Assembly: GCF_025766255.1 (NCBI RefSeq)
Contig: NW_026516841.1
Span: forward strand, 1-64,000
Length of the DNA: 64,000 nucleotides
Source: Zychaea mexicana
Lineage: Eukaryota; Mucoromycota; Mucoromycetes; Mucorales; Lichtheimiaceae
Reading direction: 5' to 3'
Shown here: piece after piece, positions 22,764-33,954 of the stretch
How positions within the stretch are numbered: position 1 is the first letter of the stretch
Layout: every line of letters starts with the position of its first letter
Made by a program: the position numbers and the translations under genes
Notes under the pieces: model-generated
What the model was told of the DNA's origin: nothing
Database searches by the model: none
The model's input: the letters and a program-made list of their open reading frames with translations, nothing else

Positions 22764-24943
22764 CTAAATCGTAATATTGACATATCTTCGATCTAACTGA
22801 TTGAAAGATGAGATGAGTATATCAGACAGCATTGCTAATCCCGGTAGCGGATATTGCTCATATAGTAAATGTGTTGTAGGAAGATTCGTATTTTCTAAGT
22901 AGGAAGTGACCAAAGAAGAAGTTGACGGGACTTGATGGTCGGCCGGCAATAGAGCCTTCTTCTTCAAGTTGAAATCTTCCTTCATCATGTGCAATAGCTC
23001 TACAGGAAACGGCAGGTCTGCGCAATGGCCAAGTTTCTCGAGACAGTAAAGAACGTGGGTCATTAAACACAACGAGACTATTTGAAGCTGTATGTGAGTT
23101 TTCTTTATACTACCTCAGCACAACATTATTAAGTGACTTACACGATGGATTTTCAGATGAATCCAAACCCCAGTTCCATTTCAAAGAGTGAATCAGAACT
23201 TTACTTGAGTTGAGAGCAAGCTTCATTAGCTTTTCCCGCACCGCTAATATGACGTTCATGGAAATGGTATTTTTTGAAGAGGATGGGACAAATTGAGGCT
23301 GTAGGATCGATGATGCGAGAACGCCAGTCAGAAGGTGCAGGGCAATGATTGGATAGAGCTGTAATGGCGACAGCTCTTTCTCAACAAGTGTGTACACCAT
23401 TGGGTCGAACGGGTCTTCACAGATACGTAGCTCAGCTGGAAGGTCCTTCCACCAATCAAGAACAATAGGCTCGTATTGTAAGATGTCCTCCAACATTAAT
23501 TCGCAAGGCTTCCCATAGAATATTGCGTTAATTTGTCCCTATTACCATCAGTGATTTAGCAACCATACACATCATTTTGCTCCAAAAAAAACGAATTCAA
23601 ATATGATACGGGCTTACCATGATCGTCGATATGTATGGGATACCGAGGAGGCCAAAAATGTAATTGTACAATTGAACGAATTGCTGTGTCTTTTCCGGCT
23701 CGTCTTCCAAAATGTCCAACTTGAGCATTCGGTCCGGTATTGTGAAATTGATCTTATTTTCAAAATACATATCGAATGCCCGGTTGCATGTTTCCAGATA
23801 CATACGATGTCGTTGGAAAAGAGCGCGCTCTACACGATTCATGTTATGCTCTTCGACTTCCAGTTCCGCGCAGATAAGTAACGCCACTGCGACTAGTCGA
23901 CGGGATTCTACATAGTTCAAAAGTGCATCTGTCAGATACGCTTCCACGAGACTCGTCACAATTACAATATCCAGTTTGCGCTCCGGGTCTTCATAAAGTT
24001 CGAACAGTAGGTCTATGAACTTGCTGTAGAATTCTTCAGCCATAAGTCGTCTTTGTATGGGCGTATATTTGAGTACATGGCGGATTGAGACCAGTGCATC
24101 GATGCATACAGCGAGGACAATAGGGCACTCCGTTGGATCATCAAGGCTGTGATAGTGATTGAGAAAAGTTGGCGTGTGCACGTGGCCCGTGAGGATATTG
24201 CAATGCTCCAGATAAAGTGGGATAATGTGGTCCATGATGGCTCGATGGTTGAATGGGATGGATGCACCTCCACAATATGCATTGCTGTTTTCGTCGTCAT
24301 AGCCGATCATTGCAAATCGTTTTTTACGAGGCTTCGACAGCACATTGCGTTGGAGTACTGTTCCAAGACCGAGCGTGGTGCTGATCGACGTACTCTCAAA
24401 GCGTATGGGGTCTTGCTTAAATAATCCCTTGAAAGGCGAAAGATAACGAAGCGACGCTTGTGTAAACTGAATGAAATCTTCTACGGTTTCAATTCGTGTG
24501 TCGAGTTGAATGAGTCCGTTGACAATGCTGAGTTGCCATTGGGTCGACGCCTGTTGCTTCTGCTGCACTTGTTGAAACTGTTGTTCCTGGTTGTTTGGAA
24601 ACAACAGTCGTACCACTTGGGTTTTCATTGAATCTAATTGCTGTAGCTGTGCGTCTAGCTGAATTAGGTCGGTGCACCAGCGTTGTGTTTCTTGGAATCC
24701 ATCGAGCCCCATGAGTTCGGTACTTTCTTCGAGGTACTCATTATTGTCGTCCGATTGAAGGCATTCAATTTTGAGTCTAGAACAACGATCGCATACTCGA
24801 TTGCTGCTACAGCTCCATACGCACTTTTTCCTTCGAAGCTGACAAACCTGAAAAGCTCATTATTAGTTTTAAATTTCTTTCTTTACGTGTCTCTTTCTCT
24901 GTTTTGCACCTTTGCAAGGTTTTGGTAGTTTTGTGTTACGCAT
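22764..24943 (-). CDS. Zn(II)2Cys6 fungal transcription factor
   Basis: Exons in order: 24943-24911, 24847-23618, 23538-23142, 23077-22764 (about 657 aa). A binuclear zinc cluster is at the N-terminus: PCK, then VCQLRRKKC and CDRCSRLKIEC give six cysteines with C-x2-C-x6-C spacing. This is the GAL4-type DNA-binding domain. A glutamine-rich, coiled-coil-like linker follows, then a fungal-specific middle homology region (DHIIPLYLEHCN ... HTPTFL; PIVLAVCIDALVS), which usually acts in regulation. Target genes cannot be inferred. Exons 2-4 join in frame with GT-AG introns. The first intron is odd: the join that preserves the first cysteine needs GG-AG or GT-GG ends, while a canonical 39-nt alternative destroys the cluster. 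It is transcribed away from the ULP1 gene. Confidence 0.8.
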
Positions 24944-25441
24944 CAACAGAGGTGAGGAACTTCGCTTATCGGATGCTCAATGAAATTATCACTGGACCAC
25001 TCATGCAGTAAGAAACCCGAGGATCTAGGGTGTCCAATGTTCTTTGATCACTAGGTTCCAATATCTTTATTCATAGAGACCTTTGGCACTTCTCGATAGA
25101 GTGTAAAAAATGCATCTGCTATGTCTTTTAATCTATTTTTTTATAGTATTGAGCGATTTTTTTGTTAACACCTGAAACAATGCCTTGCATACAGTGTTGA
25201 ACCTGTTGAAACCCAGAAAAGGTTGGTGTCTCCTTTGTCGTTCTTAACTGCTTTTTTTCCTGCAAAAAATATAATGAAAGAGATCCGCCCTGCGCCTGTC
25301 GACTTTTCCACGTTTTCCAGACCAAACAAAACTTTAAAACGAAATCACGGTGATTGTAAGTTATTTTACGTCATTCTTTAATAGAATGGGGAGTTCCATT
25401 AACACAGTACGAAAAAAAAGGTCTAAACTCTGATCTTGATA

Positions 25442-26995
25442 ATGTCAGCACGACAATCGAATTCTCTTTCTTCTACCAACAACAACATAACTTCCGTAAA
25501 CCACACAATGGATCGCTCGAATGCTCAGAGTCATATACCAAAAAACAACTCCACGCGCAACGATTCAGTACTATCCGGAACGTCGATCGAAAGTGCTATT
25601 ACGATCGTCGATGAGCCATCTTCGCCGTCAATCGATGATCTTTTGGAAGATTTACAAAGCTTAAGTATACAAAACAAAAGCGATCCGGCGCCGGTAGAGA
25701 GTAGAACGCTTACGAAAGAGGTACAATGCTTATGTATAATGGTTTTTATATGTGAAAGTGGAAACTAGCGAGAGTGAGAAATCTAATAACCATGTTGAAA
25801 AAATATTGTAGTACCTTGCTGCGAAAAAGGCGGCATTAGAGAAAATACAGGTAAAAGAAGAGCTGTTTTCGCAAATACATAGTTTTTGTGGTGTGACTGA
25901 TCTAGTATCCTTTGAATTGTGCTCATCGATCCTGTAGAGTCCTTTGGCAAAAAAATGGGATGATTTATATGAGAAAACCTCGCTTGCCAAAGCGCCATCT
26001 GTGAAACCACTCACTGATGATGAAGCTGCTTTGGTAACTAATGTATTTCTTGATACTGGCAAAACTGGTGTTAGCTGAAGGGATTTTGTTGACCGAACTT
26101 CTTGCTAGGTGGAAAATATTATGCGAAACACGAGCTCACGAGAACTTGCACAATTAAAGACCGCCATTGTCCAATATAGCGATATTCAAAAGTTAAGGCC
26201 TGGAGTGTGGCTAAACGACGAGGTAAAAGGCAGCTCATTGAGAAAAATAAGAAGATCAATAGATTTTTATGGTAGCAGCGAGCATACATGCTAATTTGGG
26301 AGATAAAAAGATTATCAACTTTTATATGGAACTCATTGCCGACCGTTCGCGATCAGAAGATGCCGCGGAAAAGAAGTTACCAAGTGTGCATTGCTACAAC
26401 ACATTCTTCTGTTCAACATTGCGAGATCAGGGATATGCAAAAGTGCGACGATGGACAAAAAGGGTAACTGTCAACTGAAAATCCTGCCATTCATGGGTTG
26501 CACATATTTACGGATAAAAACAGGTCGATGTTTTCGCCAAAGATCTGCTATTCGTGCCTATCAACTACGCGTATCATTGGACTTTGGGCATGATTGATAT
26601 GAAGCACAAGAAAATAACCGTATACGACTCAATGGGTGGCTCTCATCGTGCTACATTGCAGGTACTTTTCCATACAGTGTTTAGATGTGATTGAATTCCT
26701 TCTAAAGCTTATATTCTCAAAGCTGTTACTAAATCAGCTTTTTGTTTAGTTATTACTGAAATATCTTGCTGATGAGCACCAGGATAAAAAGAAACAGTCA
26801 TTAAATATGTCAGGATGGGAAACTGGCGAGGCACGAGGCATCCCACTGCAAGCCAACATGCACGACTGTGGTGTCTTTACGTGTACATTTGCGGAACGAC
26901 TGTCAAGACAGAACCATATGGATTTTACTCAGGCTGACATGGAATTGATTCGGAAACGTATGGTTCTCAGCATCGCGAAGCAAGAAATTGTATGA
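25442..26995 (+). CDS. ULP1: SUMO-specific cysteine protease, Ulp1 type (C48)
   Basis: Seven exons: 25442-25720, 25812-25850, 25938-26033, 26109-26222, 26311-26463, 26524-26661, 26750-26995; 354 aa. The protein matures SUMO and removes it from substrates, often at the nuclear rim. The C48 core is complete: LRPGVWLNDE joined to IINFYMELI, the catalytic His in YHWTLGMID, Asp in VYDSMGG, and the oxyanion Gln and catalytic Cys in IPLQANMHDCGVF. The N-terminal 90 or so residues are Ser/Asn-rich and acidic, as is usual for the targeting part. Every exon length is a multiple of three, so all introns are phase 0. The start is the ATG at 25442. It converges on the aldehyde dehydrogenase gene, with only 65 bp between the stop codons. 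Confidence 0.9.
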
Positions 26996-27060
26996 GAAAT
27001 GGTTAAATGTTGTAATTAAAAATATATATATATAAAGTACATGTAGAAAATCGTACATCA

Positions 27061-28464
27061 TTATAAGCCAGTAACAACACTTTTTACAAATGTAAATTCA
27101 TCCAAAGCAGCTTGGCCAAGGTCGTTTCCAATGCCCGACAATTTACGACCACCAAATGGGTTGTACGGAGGCATGATGTTGTAAGTGTTGACCCAGACAT
27201 ATCCTGTGCGCAACTTGGAAGCGACATGATGTGTCTGCCGTTGATTCTTTCCAAACACACCCGCAGCTAGACCATATGGCGACTTATTGGCGCGTTGAAT
27301 TGCCGAATCAATGTCGTCAAAGGGTTCCAGGACACTCAGCACTGGACCAAAAATCTCCTCAGTCGCCAATGGTGCATCATCCGGTACGTCCGTGAATAGT
27401 GTCGCAGGAACAAAGAATCCACCCCCAATTGTTTGCTGCGTTGATGGGGCTGTGCCAACATGGGCTGGTTTTTGTTGTTGAAGGTAGTCTTGCACACGGT
27501 TGTATTGGTTTTGATCGATTAGAGGGCCGTAGACAGCCCGATCCATTTCCTGTATCACTGCGTCGACAAATGCATCGTGAATAGATCGTTCGATAAGCAC
27601 GCGAGAAACGGCACAACAATTCTGTCCAGCGTTAGAGAAAGCTCCAAGGGCTACGTGTCCTGCTGCTTCTTGGATATCGGCGTCTTTGAGCACGATGACT
27701 GGATTTTTGCCACCGCATTCCAGGGTCAAAGGCGTGAGCCGTTGTGCCTGCTGCTGCATAATCGCTTGTCCTGCACGGGTGGATCCGGTGAAGCTTGCCT
27801 TGTCTACGCCGTCCATCACAGCTCGACCAACCTCGGCGTCTCCGGGAAGTACGCTAAGCACACCTGGAGGTAAAATATCCGTGGCCAAGTCAGCAAGTGC
27901 CAAAGCAGTCAATGGAGTCTGCGGTGCTGGTTTGAGCACGACACAATTGCCAGCGGCCAGCGCTGGTGATAGTTTCCATCCTGCGAGCATCAGTGGGTAA
28001 TTGAACGAGACTACCAGTCCCACGACGCCATAAGGCTCGCGCAGTGTGATCGAGTGCAAGGTGTTGTCCACCATCGAGTGACCAAAAAGCTTGTCGGCAT
28101 AGCCAGCAAAGTATCGCATACATTCGATCGTGTCGTTTATTTCGTATTCGGCATCCTCGCGTGGTTTGCCCGTTTGCAATCGTTCAAGATCAGTCATTGC
28201 ATCCCGATTACGTGCAAGTGCATCGGCCCAGCCTAAAAGTGCATCGCGTCGTTCGCTACCGCTTGTCGATTGCCAACTTGCTTGTGCCTGGCGAGCACTG
28301 ACTAGCGCTTCCTTCACGTGGTCGACTGTTGCTTCCGTGACGACGTAGTCACTTGTTGATTTGCCGGTGCTTGGATTGATGATGGGTCGTGCTCGTGAGA
28401 TTGACGTTTGAAATTGCCCACGAATGTAGGGTCCTAAAGAATTCCATGCTTTTCGTCCTGACAT
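27061..28464 (-). CDS. NAD(P)-dependent aldehyde dehydrogenase family protein
   Basis: A single exon of 467 aa. It oxidises an aldehyde to the acid using NAD(P)+. Visible motifs: SFNYPLMLAGWKLSPALAAG (cofactor and active-site Asn), LKPAPQTPL, FTGSTRAG (Rossmann glycines), LECGGKNP with general-base Glu249, FSNAGQNCC with nucleophile Cys283, EEIFGPVLSV, and NPFGGRKLSG near the C-terminus. The sequence is closest in style to betaine/aminoaldehyde dehydrogenases, but the substrate cannot be told. The usual stretch between the catalytic Cys and the GPLI motif is shortened (YGPLIDQNQ follows directly after MDRAV), so the protein is somewhat below the common 480-500 residues. There are no introns, unlike its neighbours. 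Confidence 0.9.
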   Translation of the reverse strand: MSGRKAWNSLGPYIRGQFQTSISRARPIINPSTGKSTSDYVVTEATVDHVKEALVSARQAQASWQSTSGSERRDALLGWADALARNRDAMTDLERLQTGKPREDAEYEINDTIECMRYFAGYADKLFGHSMVDNTLHSITLREPYGVVGLVVSFNYPLMLAGWKLSPALAAGNCVVLKPAPQTPLTALALADLATDILPPGVLSVLPGDAEVGRAVMDGVDKASFTGSTRAGQAIMQQQAQRLTPLTLECGGKNPVIVLKDADIQEAAGHVALGAFSNAGQNCCAVSRVLIERSIHDAFVDAVIQEMDRAVYGPLIDQNQYNRVQDYLQQQKPAHVGTAPSTQQTIGGGFFVPATLFTDVPDDAPLATEEIFGPVLSVLEPFDDIDSAIQRANKSPYGLAAGVFGKNQRQTHHVASKLRTGYVWVNTYNIMPPYNPFGGRKLSGIGNDLGQAALDEFTFVKSVVTGL

Positions 28465-29133
28465 GTCTGGTTTCTTAAATAGTGCGACTCTGAAAGCTCC
28501 GGAGAGACAAGCTTAATCATATATACCCAGCATAGTTGCTTGTTATTAAGACTATCACTATATGCTTCTGTCTCATATAATAATCTATTGCCAAGCAGAA
28601 CATCTATTCCATTGCTGTGATAAGCACTTTTGCTATTTTGTGTCGTTGTTATATTGTATGTGCTAAAACAGTCTATGTTGTTGTAAAGCGATCCACCAAG
28701 AAGGCAGCATACGAAGCAGTTCCTCATGACTCGCAGCTTCTCGAGTAAGCCATTTACGAGCCTTGTCATCAGACTATACAAAATACAACGGCACCCCATG
28801 AAAAGAGGTCATTTGGACCTGGGACTGGTCGCGTATATCAGCAAGGCTCAAAATGAAAAAGATACAGCAGGACACATCCGTGCCGGACATCTCCGACGAT
28901 ATTAGTAATAAGCTTCACCAAAACTAATGAAGTTGGCTGGGTCATGATTGCTACATAGAGCACTTGATTGAAAACATTGTTAGTATCGATGCATCGCTCT
29001 TACTAGGATGTATAATGCGGAGCCATCGGCCTGATGTCCGACCAGGTTATATATTAGCAACTACCCCCTGACAGGATTAGTGTACATTTCCTCCTTGTGA
29101 ACTTGAGTGATCAGAATATAAGAAAATAGGTAA
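28465..29133. other. Intergenic, no gene recognised
   Basis: This contains the upstream region of the aldehyde dehydrogenase gene and the left flank of the Harbinger element. No supported reading frame or repeat was seen. Confidence 0.5.
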
Positions 29134-29394
29134 TTAGGGGGTTTCAAACTCCTGGCCAGCTGGCTAAATTTCGCGATAGACTGTCCCGAACACACATACG
29201 CGTCTTTTCTTTTATTGTCTAATCATCAGTGGCTACACCCAAATCTACTTCCACCTCTGAAACTACAATGATAAGAACCAGCTCCTGAATGCAACTGTAT
29301 AAGAAAAAGAAACGCTAACAGTGGCAATTCGGCAACTGGCAGTAATTCCAATGCACCTGTTGCCCCCGCAGCCAAACGCAAGGTTCGCGTTGTC

Positions 29395-30513
29395 GTGAAT
29401 AATCCCTCCAATGAGGCGTCCGATTCGCGCGATGTTTCTGGAACTGAAGAAGGGGACCAAGACCGTGAAGAAGAAGAAAAATGCGAAGGTGTAACAGAAG
29501 ACGAAGGAGAGACGGGTGGTAATGCACAAGGCCAAGAAAAAACTACTGCTTACAAGCGCACAACCAAAGAGCACTACGAAGCAATGGTTGATAGGCTTGA
29601 GAAACCGGGGAATTTTGACCTATTGACAGGTAATGCTGCCAAAGGCAAGCCGGTTGGTGGTAAGAAGTTGAAGCCTACCACTGGACTTCTTCACGCGGGA
29701 TATGTCAACAAACATGTCAACATCCCCAATCATCTTCAACCTTGGACTGGAAAATCGGCCAAAGGCCGGTTCTCAACTTTAAAAGACAAGTACAAGGCAG
29801 AAGAAAGAGCATCCAGAAAAGCCACCGGATATGATCTTGAGCCAAATCACATCAAGGCCGGACTAAAGACGATTGATGACCGCAAGGAGTACGAATGTCC
29901 TTGCTTTGCGCGGATGGATGCTTTGTTTGGCAAGAAGCATAACGTCAATCCGATCCTTGTGGGAGAGTTTGATGGTGTCACAGCATCTACCTTGGTACCT
30001 GAAACCTCGACAGTTCCAGGTACACCAGCTTTTGAACATGAAGAAAACGAGCCCGAACGAAGTGACAGACTGCAACCAGAGGATCTTGATCAAATGTTGC
30101 AGGACATGGATGATTTCGTCCGTGATACACCAAGTCCTGCCTCGAGTCTGACGCGCAGACAATTTCGTGCTCTCTCGACCTCTGCTCCTGCGCTTGCTCC
30201 TTCTCGAGAATCATCGCTTCCCGTGTCAGAAGAAGAAGATGATGAGCCCCCAAAGCGCACCAAGAAACGGGACTTTGCAGCCACCTACGCCGAAACGGAA
30301 CGAGAGCATTTGAAGCTTGAAAAGAGGCGTCTCCAGTTGGAAAATGAGAAACTTTCAATGGAGAGAGCTCATTTGCAGGCTCGTCTCGATTTCGACTGCG
30401 ACAAATTGAAGCTTACCACCAAAGCAAACTTCGTTCGCGACTTGGCTCTTGGTGGAATGGATAAAGATCAGATCCGTGATCTCTTGGATGAGTTTTTTCA
30501 GAACGAACTTTAA
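29395..30513 (+). pseudogene. Harbinger accessory protein (Myb/SANT-like), start lost
   Basis: The frame is open for at least 372 codons. After an acidic leader it has the fungal Myb/SANT-like pattern: KEHYEAMVDRLEKPGNFDLL, STLKDKYKAEE, and CPCFARMDALFGKKHNVNP. A coiled coil rich in Glu, Leu and Arg follows (about residues 295-340) and the protein ends with a short acidic tail. In this family the partner binds the element ends and helps the transposase. The reading continues upstream of 29395 without ATG. A degenerate beginning at 29231 reads GTG GCT ACA CCC, as if ATG had mutated to GTG, followed by a frame shift. Probably no longer translated from its original start. Confidence 0.7.
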
Positions 30514-30533
30514 TCAAATATAAAATTAATGCG

Positions 30534-31770
30534 CTACATCCGTATCCTATAAATGCTATCAATCTCTTTGACACGAAATGAAATCATTAATCTTTTCTCT
30601 CCATTGTGATGCTGTGTATTATCGTTCACTGATGGTTCGATGCGCTCCACTCTAGTATTATCGGCTGCTTGATCAGCAGGCCACTCGTCATTTTCTACAA
30701 GTAAAAAGTTGTGAAGACACACGGTGACACCAATAGCCCTTATCACCCTCGGCATGTCTCCGTTCTTTTTGACCTGAAAATGCACTCTTTTTAAGCATTG
30801 CTAACGGTTTTTCAGAATACCAAAGGTGTTTCCGATAACAACGCGCGCTGAAGCAATATCTTCATTAAACATTGTATTTCGTTCGTTTCCTTCGGTGTCC
30901 AGCTGTCTGTAAGGTGTGAGCAACCCCATGCTCAAAGCATATCCAGCATTACCAATCAAATATCATCATTGGTGAAATAGTCTTGCTCTCGAGCCACAAC
31001 AGAAGTGTCCTTGAATGCCGCAGAGTCACTAACGGAACCGGGCCATCCTGTTTGAAGAAACCAAATGAATCGGCGATCATCACATATAGCCTGAACGTTC
31101 AGCGCTTAGGTGCACTTGCGAGTAAAATACGAGGATCATCAATAGCAGGCATTTGCAAAAAGATAGCATGCGTACCATCGACAAACCCAACAACATGGGG
31201 GAAGCCATGCAGCTCTTAGATTCGTGCTGACATGGCTCGACGCTTTTCTGTGTCTGGCCACTTGATAAATGTCGGTGCCATAGAGTCGATGGCCTCATGG
31301 ATTCTGTCGTTGAACAAGGATATAGTTCCGGCAGCAACCCCCCATTCACGCGCAAGTTGGGCAACCGAGGCACCCGTACCACTGTGAGCTAAGTACTCTA
31401 GAGCAATAGCAAGCTGAATCCATACAGGCGTTTGTTGACCCGACCTCTCACGGAAAGTAGGTGTATCTGTCACCAATGCTTCTAACTTGCGTAATGACTT
31501 CTTGTTCATCCGAACAATCTTTTTGAACTCTTTGGTAGACCATTTGAAAAAAAAATTGCGGTTCTCCTGGAGCTTGGCAATACTTCGCGGAGGGTTCAAA
31601 TGTTGGTGGCAAAGGATGCCAGCCTTGATCTTCGCCAGTTTTTAAAGGCGTTTACGTGCAGCTTTTTCTTCCTTTGAGTTCCAGCGGAAATGCACTTTAC
31701 GCGCCATGCAGAACATTATTGCAGTGTCTACTTGAGAAAGAGTCCATTGGCGGTCGGATGTTTTAGGCAT
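30534..31770 (-). pseudogene. Harbinger DDE transposase, inactivated
   Basis: The gene starts at 31770 (MPKTSDRQW), has a TAA at about 31646, then a long frame with a helix-turn-helix region (GASVAQLAREWGVAAGTI). The catalytic domain is recognisable: first Asp in HVVGFVDGTHAIF; the second motif reads LIGNAGYAL, with Asn in place of the catalytic Asp; the third reads ARVVIGNTFGILKNR, with Gly in place of the catalytic Glu, followed by TAG where Trp is usual. A frame shift precedes the second motif. Several independent lesions make this a dead copy. Confidence 0.85.
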
Positions 31771-32195
31771 TAGGTGAGATTACAAATTGTCGAGACAAAA
31801 ACTTCAAATGTGTGGATTTGGACAAGTTGACAGGAACGGCTCGATGCTCTATCCAGCACCGGATAGAATTGACCAGATAGCATTGACCCAGCTGGCAAAA
31901 AAAACTATCCCAGCTGGCGAAATTCGGTTCTATCTAGCGAAATTTGGCCAGCTGGCCAGGAGTTTGAAACCCCCTAAAATGAGTTGAAAGAAATTTAGGG
32001 ATATATATTTGTCTATGTGCACTTCTGCGTTGAAGCAAATTGAAGGAGATTTTGAAGCATTGTACAGTTGAATATTATCTTTTCCTTTTTAAGGCCCTCT
32101 AACAGATAATATAAAGTTACTATTATATACGTTTCTATATAATTTTTTCTGTTTTCTTATAAAAATGAATATACATGTATGTATAGGCAGAACAC

Positions 32196-33954
32196 CTAGT
32201 TCTTCTTTTGTCGTGGAATTACAAGGCATCGGATGCCCAGGTACGAGCAGAAGCTGTTGATGACAAGCACGGCCCAGCGCAAGTATGCCACCAACGCAAA
32301 TGCAAAATATGCGCATATATAGTAGTACTCGGTTTCGGGGGTAAAGATTGGGGGACTGCATGTATAGATGACAGATCAGCAACCCTATGTTGTAAGAAGT
32401 AAAATAACTGTTTATACTCACATATCAAGGACGCTTGGCAAGTTGCTGATGATGGCACCACCAATAAGAGGAAGTAGCAGTACTGTGAACCGAGGGAATC
32501 GAGTCTTGAGGAGATGGGCTAGGATGATCTTGGTCGCCATACGACCAAATACAATACCTGTCGTCAGTGTGTAGAGAATGTAGTGGTGATGGGAGAGGAT
32601 GAACGAGTACGGAGAGGCGACCCAGAAAAAGAACGCAGCGCAGTAGATGGTGATGGGGAAGTTTTCAACAATCATGGTCGACACAAAGGGCTTGTTGTTC
32701 TTGCGGCAGGCCTTGTACATGGCGAAAAAGCTGTTTTACAATGGTCATCAGTTCCCCTCTCCTAGCAGAGTCCCTATCATCATGCTTTCATTGATCCACC
32801 CAAACAAAACAACATACCACACGGGAACATGCGTGAATAAAAACATGAAAGCAATGAAGGAGATAATCACATGACACAAGGGCATCGTCGCAAGAACGGA
32901 TGGCAGGGACCATGACTGCGGCACGACTTGACCAAGGGGAAGTTGCCACATGGATGGTCCTGAGAAAAGATAGAAGCAAACAAACCACATGTGCCTCCCA
33001 ATATCAGAACCTCGTAGTTGCTTTTGCATCCCCTGTGCACGCAACTTGTGCAATTACCACTTTCTCAATCTACTGTTGCTGATCCACTCAACCTGAAAAA
33101 GGGACCTTACCATAGGTGCCTGAAAGGATAAACACAACACATGAGACAATAACACCCTCTGTAGGTGCATTGATATAGCCCAGGTACAAAGTGCCAGTAT
33201 GGTACTCTTCGGCAGTCGACAAGTAGAATCCAAACATGGCAATACTGTATAAGATGACGCTTCCGAGGGAATGGCCCATACCCAGTGCAGCAGCTTGCAA
33301 CAAGGCAGCAAACGAGGTGTTCAATGCATCACATCCATGATCAAACAGTTCGCCAAGCGGTGAAGAGGTACCCGTGCGTCTAGCTTGCTTACCGTCGACA
33401 TTGTCAAAGGTACTATAGAGCCAGAGCGAGGCAGCGAATCTATCGAGTTGAAAAGAACGGTAAGTCTCTCTATACACCTGCTGATCTGAGTATGACGTTT
33501 TATCACTAAAATAGGGTGGGGACCGTGCTTGATGCATCTGTATTTTTTGATCTGTATAACGTTACCCGTAATATAACCATCGCGGTCCGCCCTCTGCATC
33601 CATTTCTGGGGCGAAAACAACGGTCAGGGCGACGCTAATGACCATAAAGCACAAGCCAATGAGTGTGATCAGGTTGGGTCTATTAGCAAGTGAGAAACAG
33701 CAACGTTAGCTTATATTACCTTCTGTCAAAGGTCGAATAGGCAAACGCGCCATAAGCATACGCAAGCACCCAGAGAAGAAGAATCAGCAGTATACTTGCG
33801 CAATCCACATGGGAAAGAGAGTAATGGTCCATTCCCAATAATGCTTAAGAAAGAATCGCGTGGTGAAGGACTTGTCGACAGCAGAGTACTTGTACAGCTT
33901 CAAGTTCTTGAGCTGTTCCTCGGGGAGGAACTCGCTTGAAAGTATATTTGCCAT
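32196..33954 (-). CDS. EPT1: CDP-alcohol phosphotransferase (ethanolamine/choline), Kennedy pathway
   Basis: Six exons: 33954-33800, 33679-33566, 33439-33111, 32959-32818, 32730-32422, 32355-32196; 402 aa. An integral membrane enzyme of the ER or Golgi that transfers phosphoethanolamine or phosphocholine from the CDP-alcohol to diacylglycerol. The signature DG-x2-AR-x8-G-x3-D-x3-D is complete in DGKQARRTGTSSPLGELFDH plus GCD. The N-terminus LKLYKYSAVDKSF and the MWIA/PNLITLIGL join match the family, and many hydrophobic segments follow. The first intron uses a GC-AG pair (GCAAGT donor); the GT readings do not keep the frame. Ethanolamine and choline specificity cannot be separated from sequence alone. 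Length is normal. Confidence 0.92.

Larger units (their letters stand above)
29134..31977. mobile_element. PIF/Harbinger DNA transposon, inactive
   Basis: Near-perfect terminal inverted repeats: both ends start GGGGGTTTCAAACTCCTGGC and continue through CAGCTGG and AAATTTCGC for about 44 bp with few differences (29137 onward; 31974 backward). TTA precedes the left end and TAA follows the right, matching the family's TWA target preference, though as an inverted rather than direct pair. Two genes point at each other: a Myb/SANT-like accessory protein (+) and the DDE transposase (-), the standard Harbinger pair. The transposase is dead through point mutations. Confidence 0.9.
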
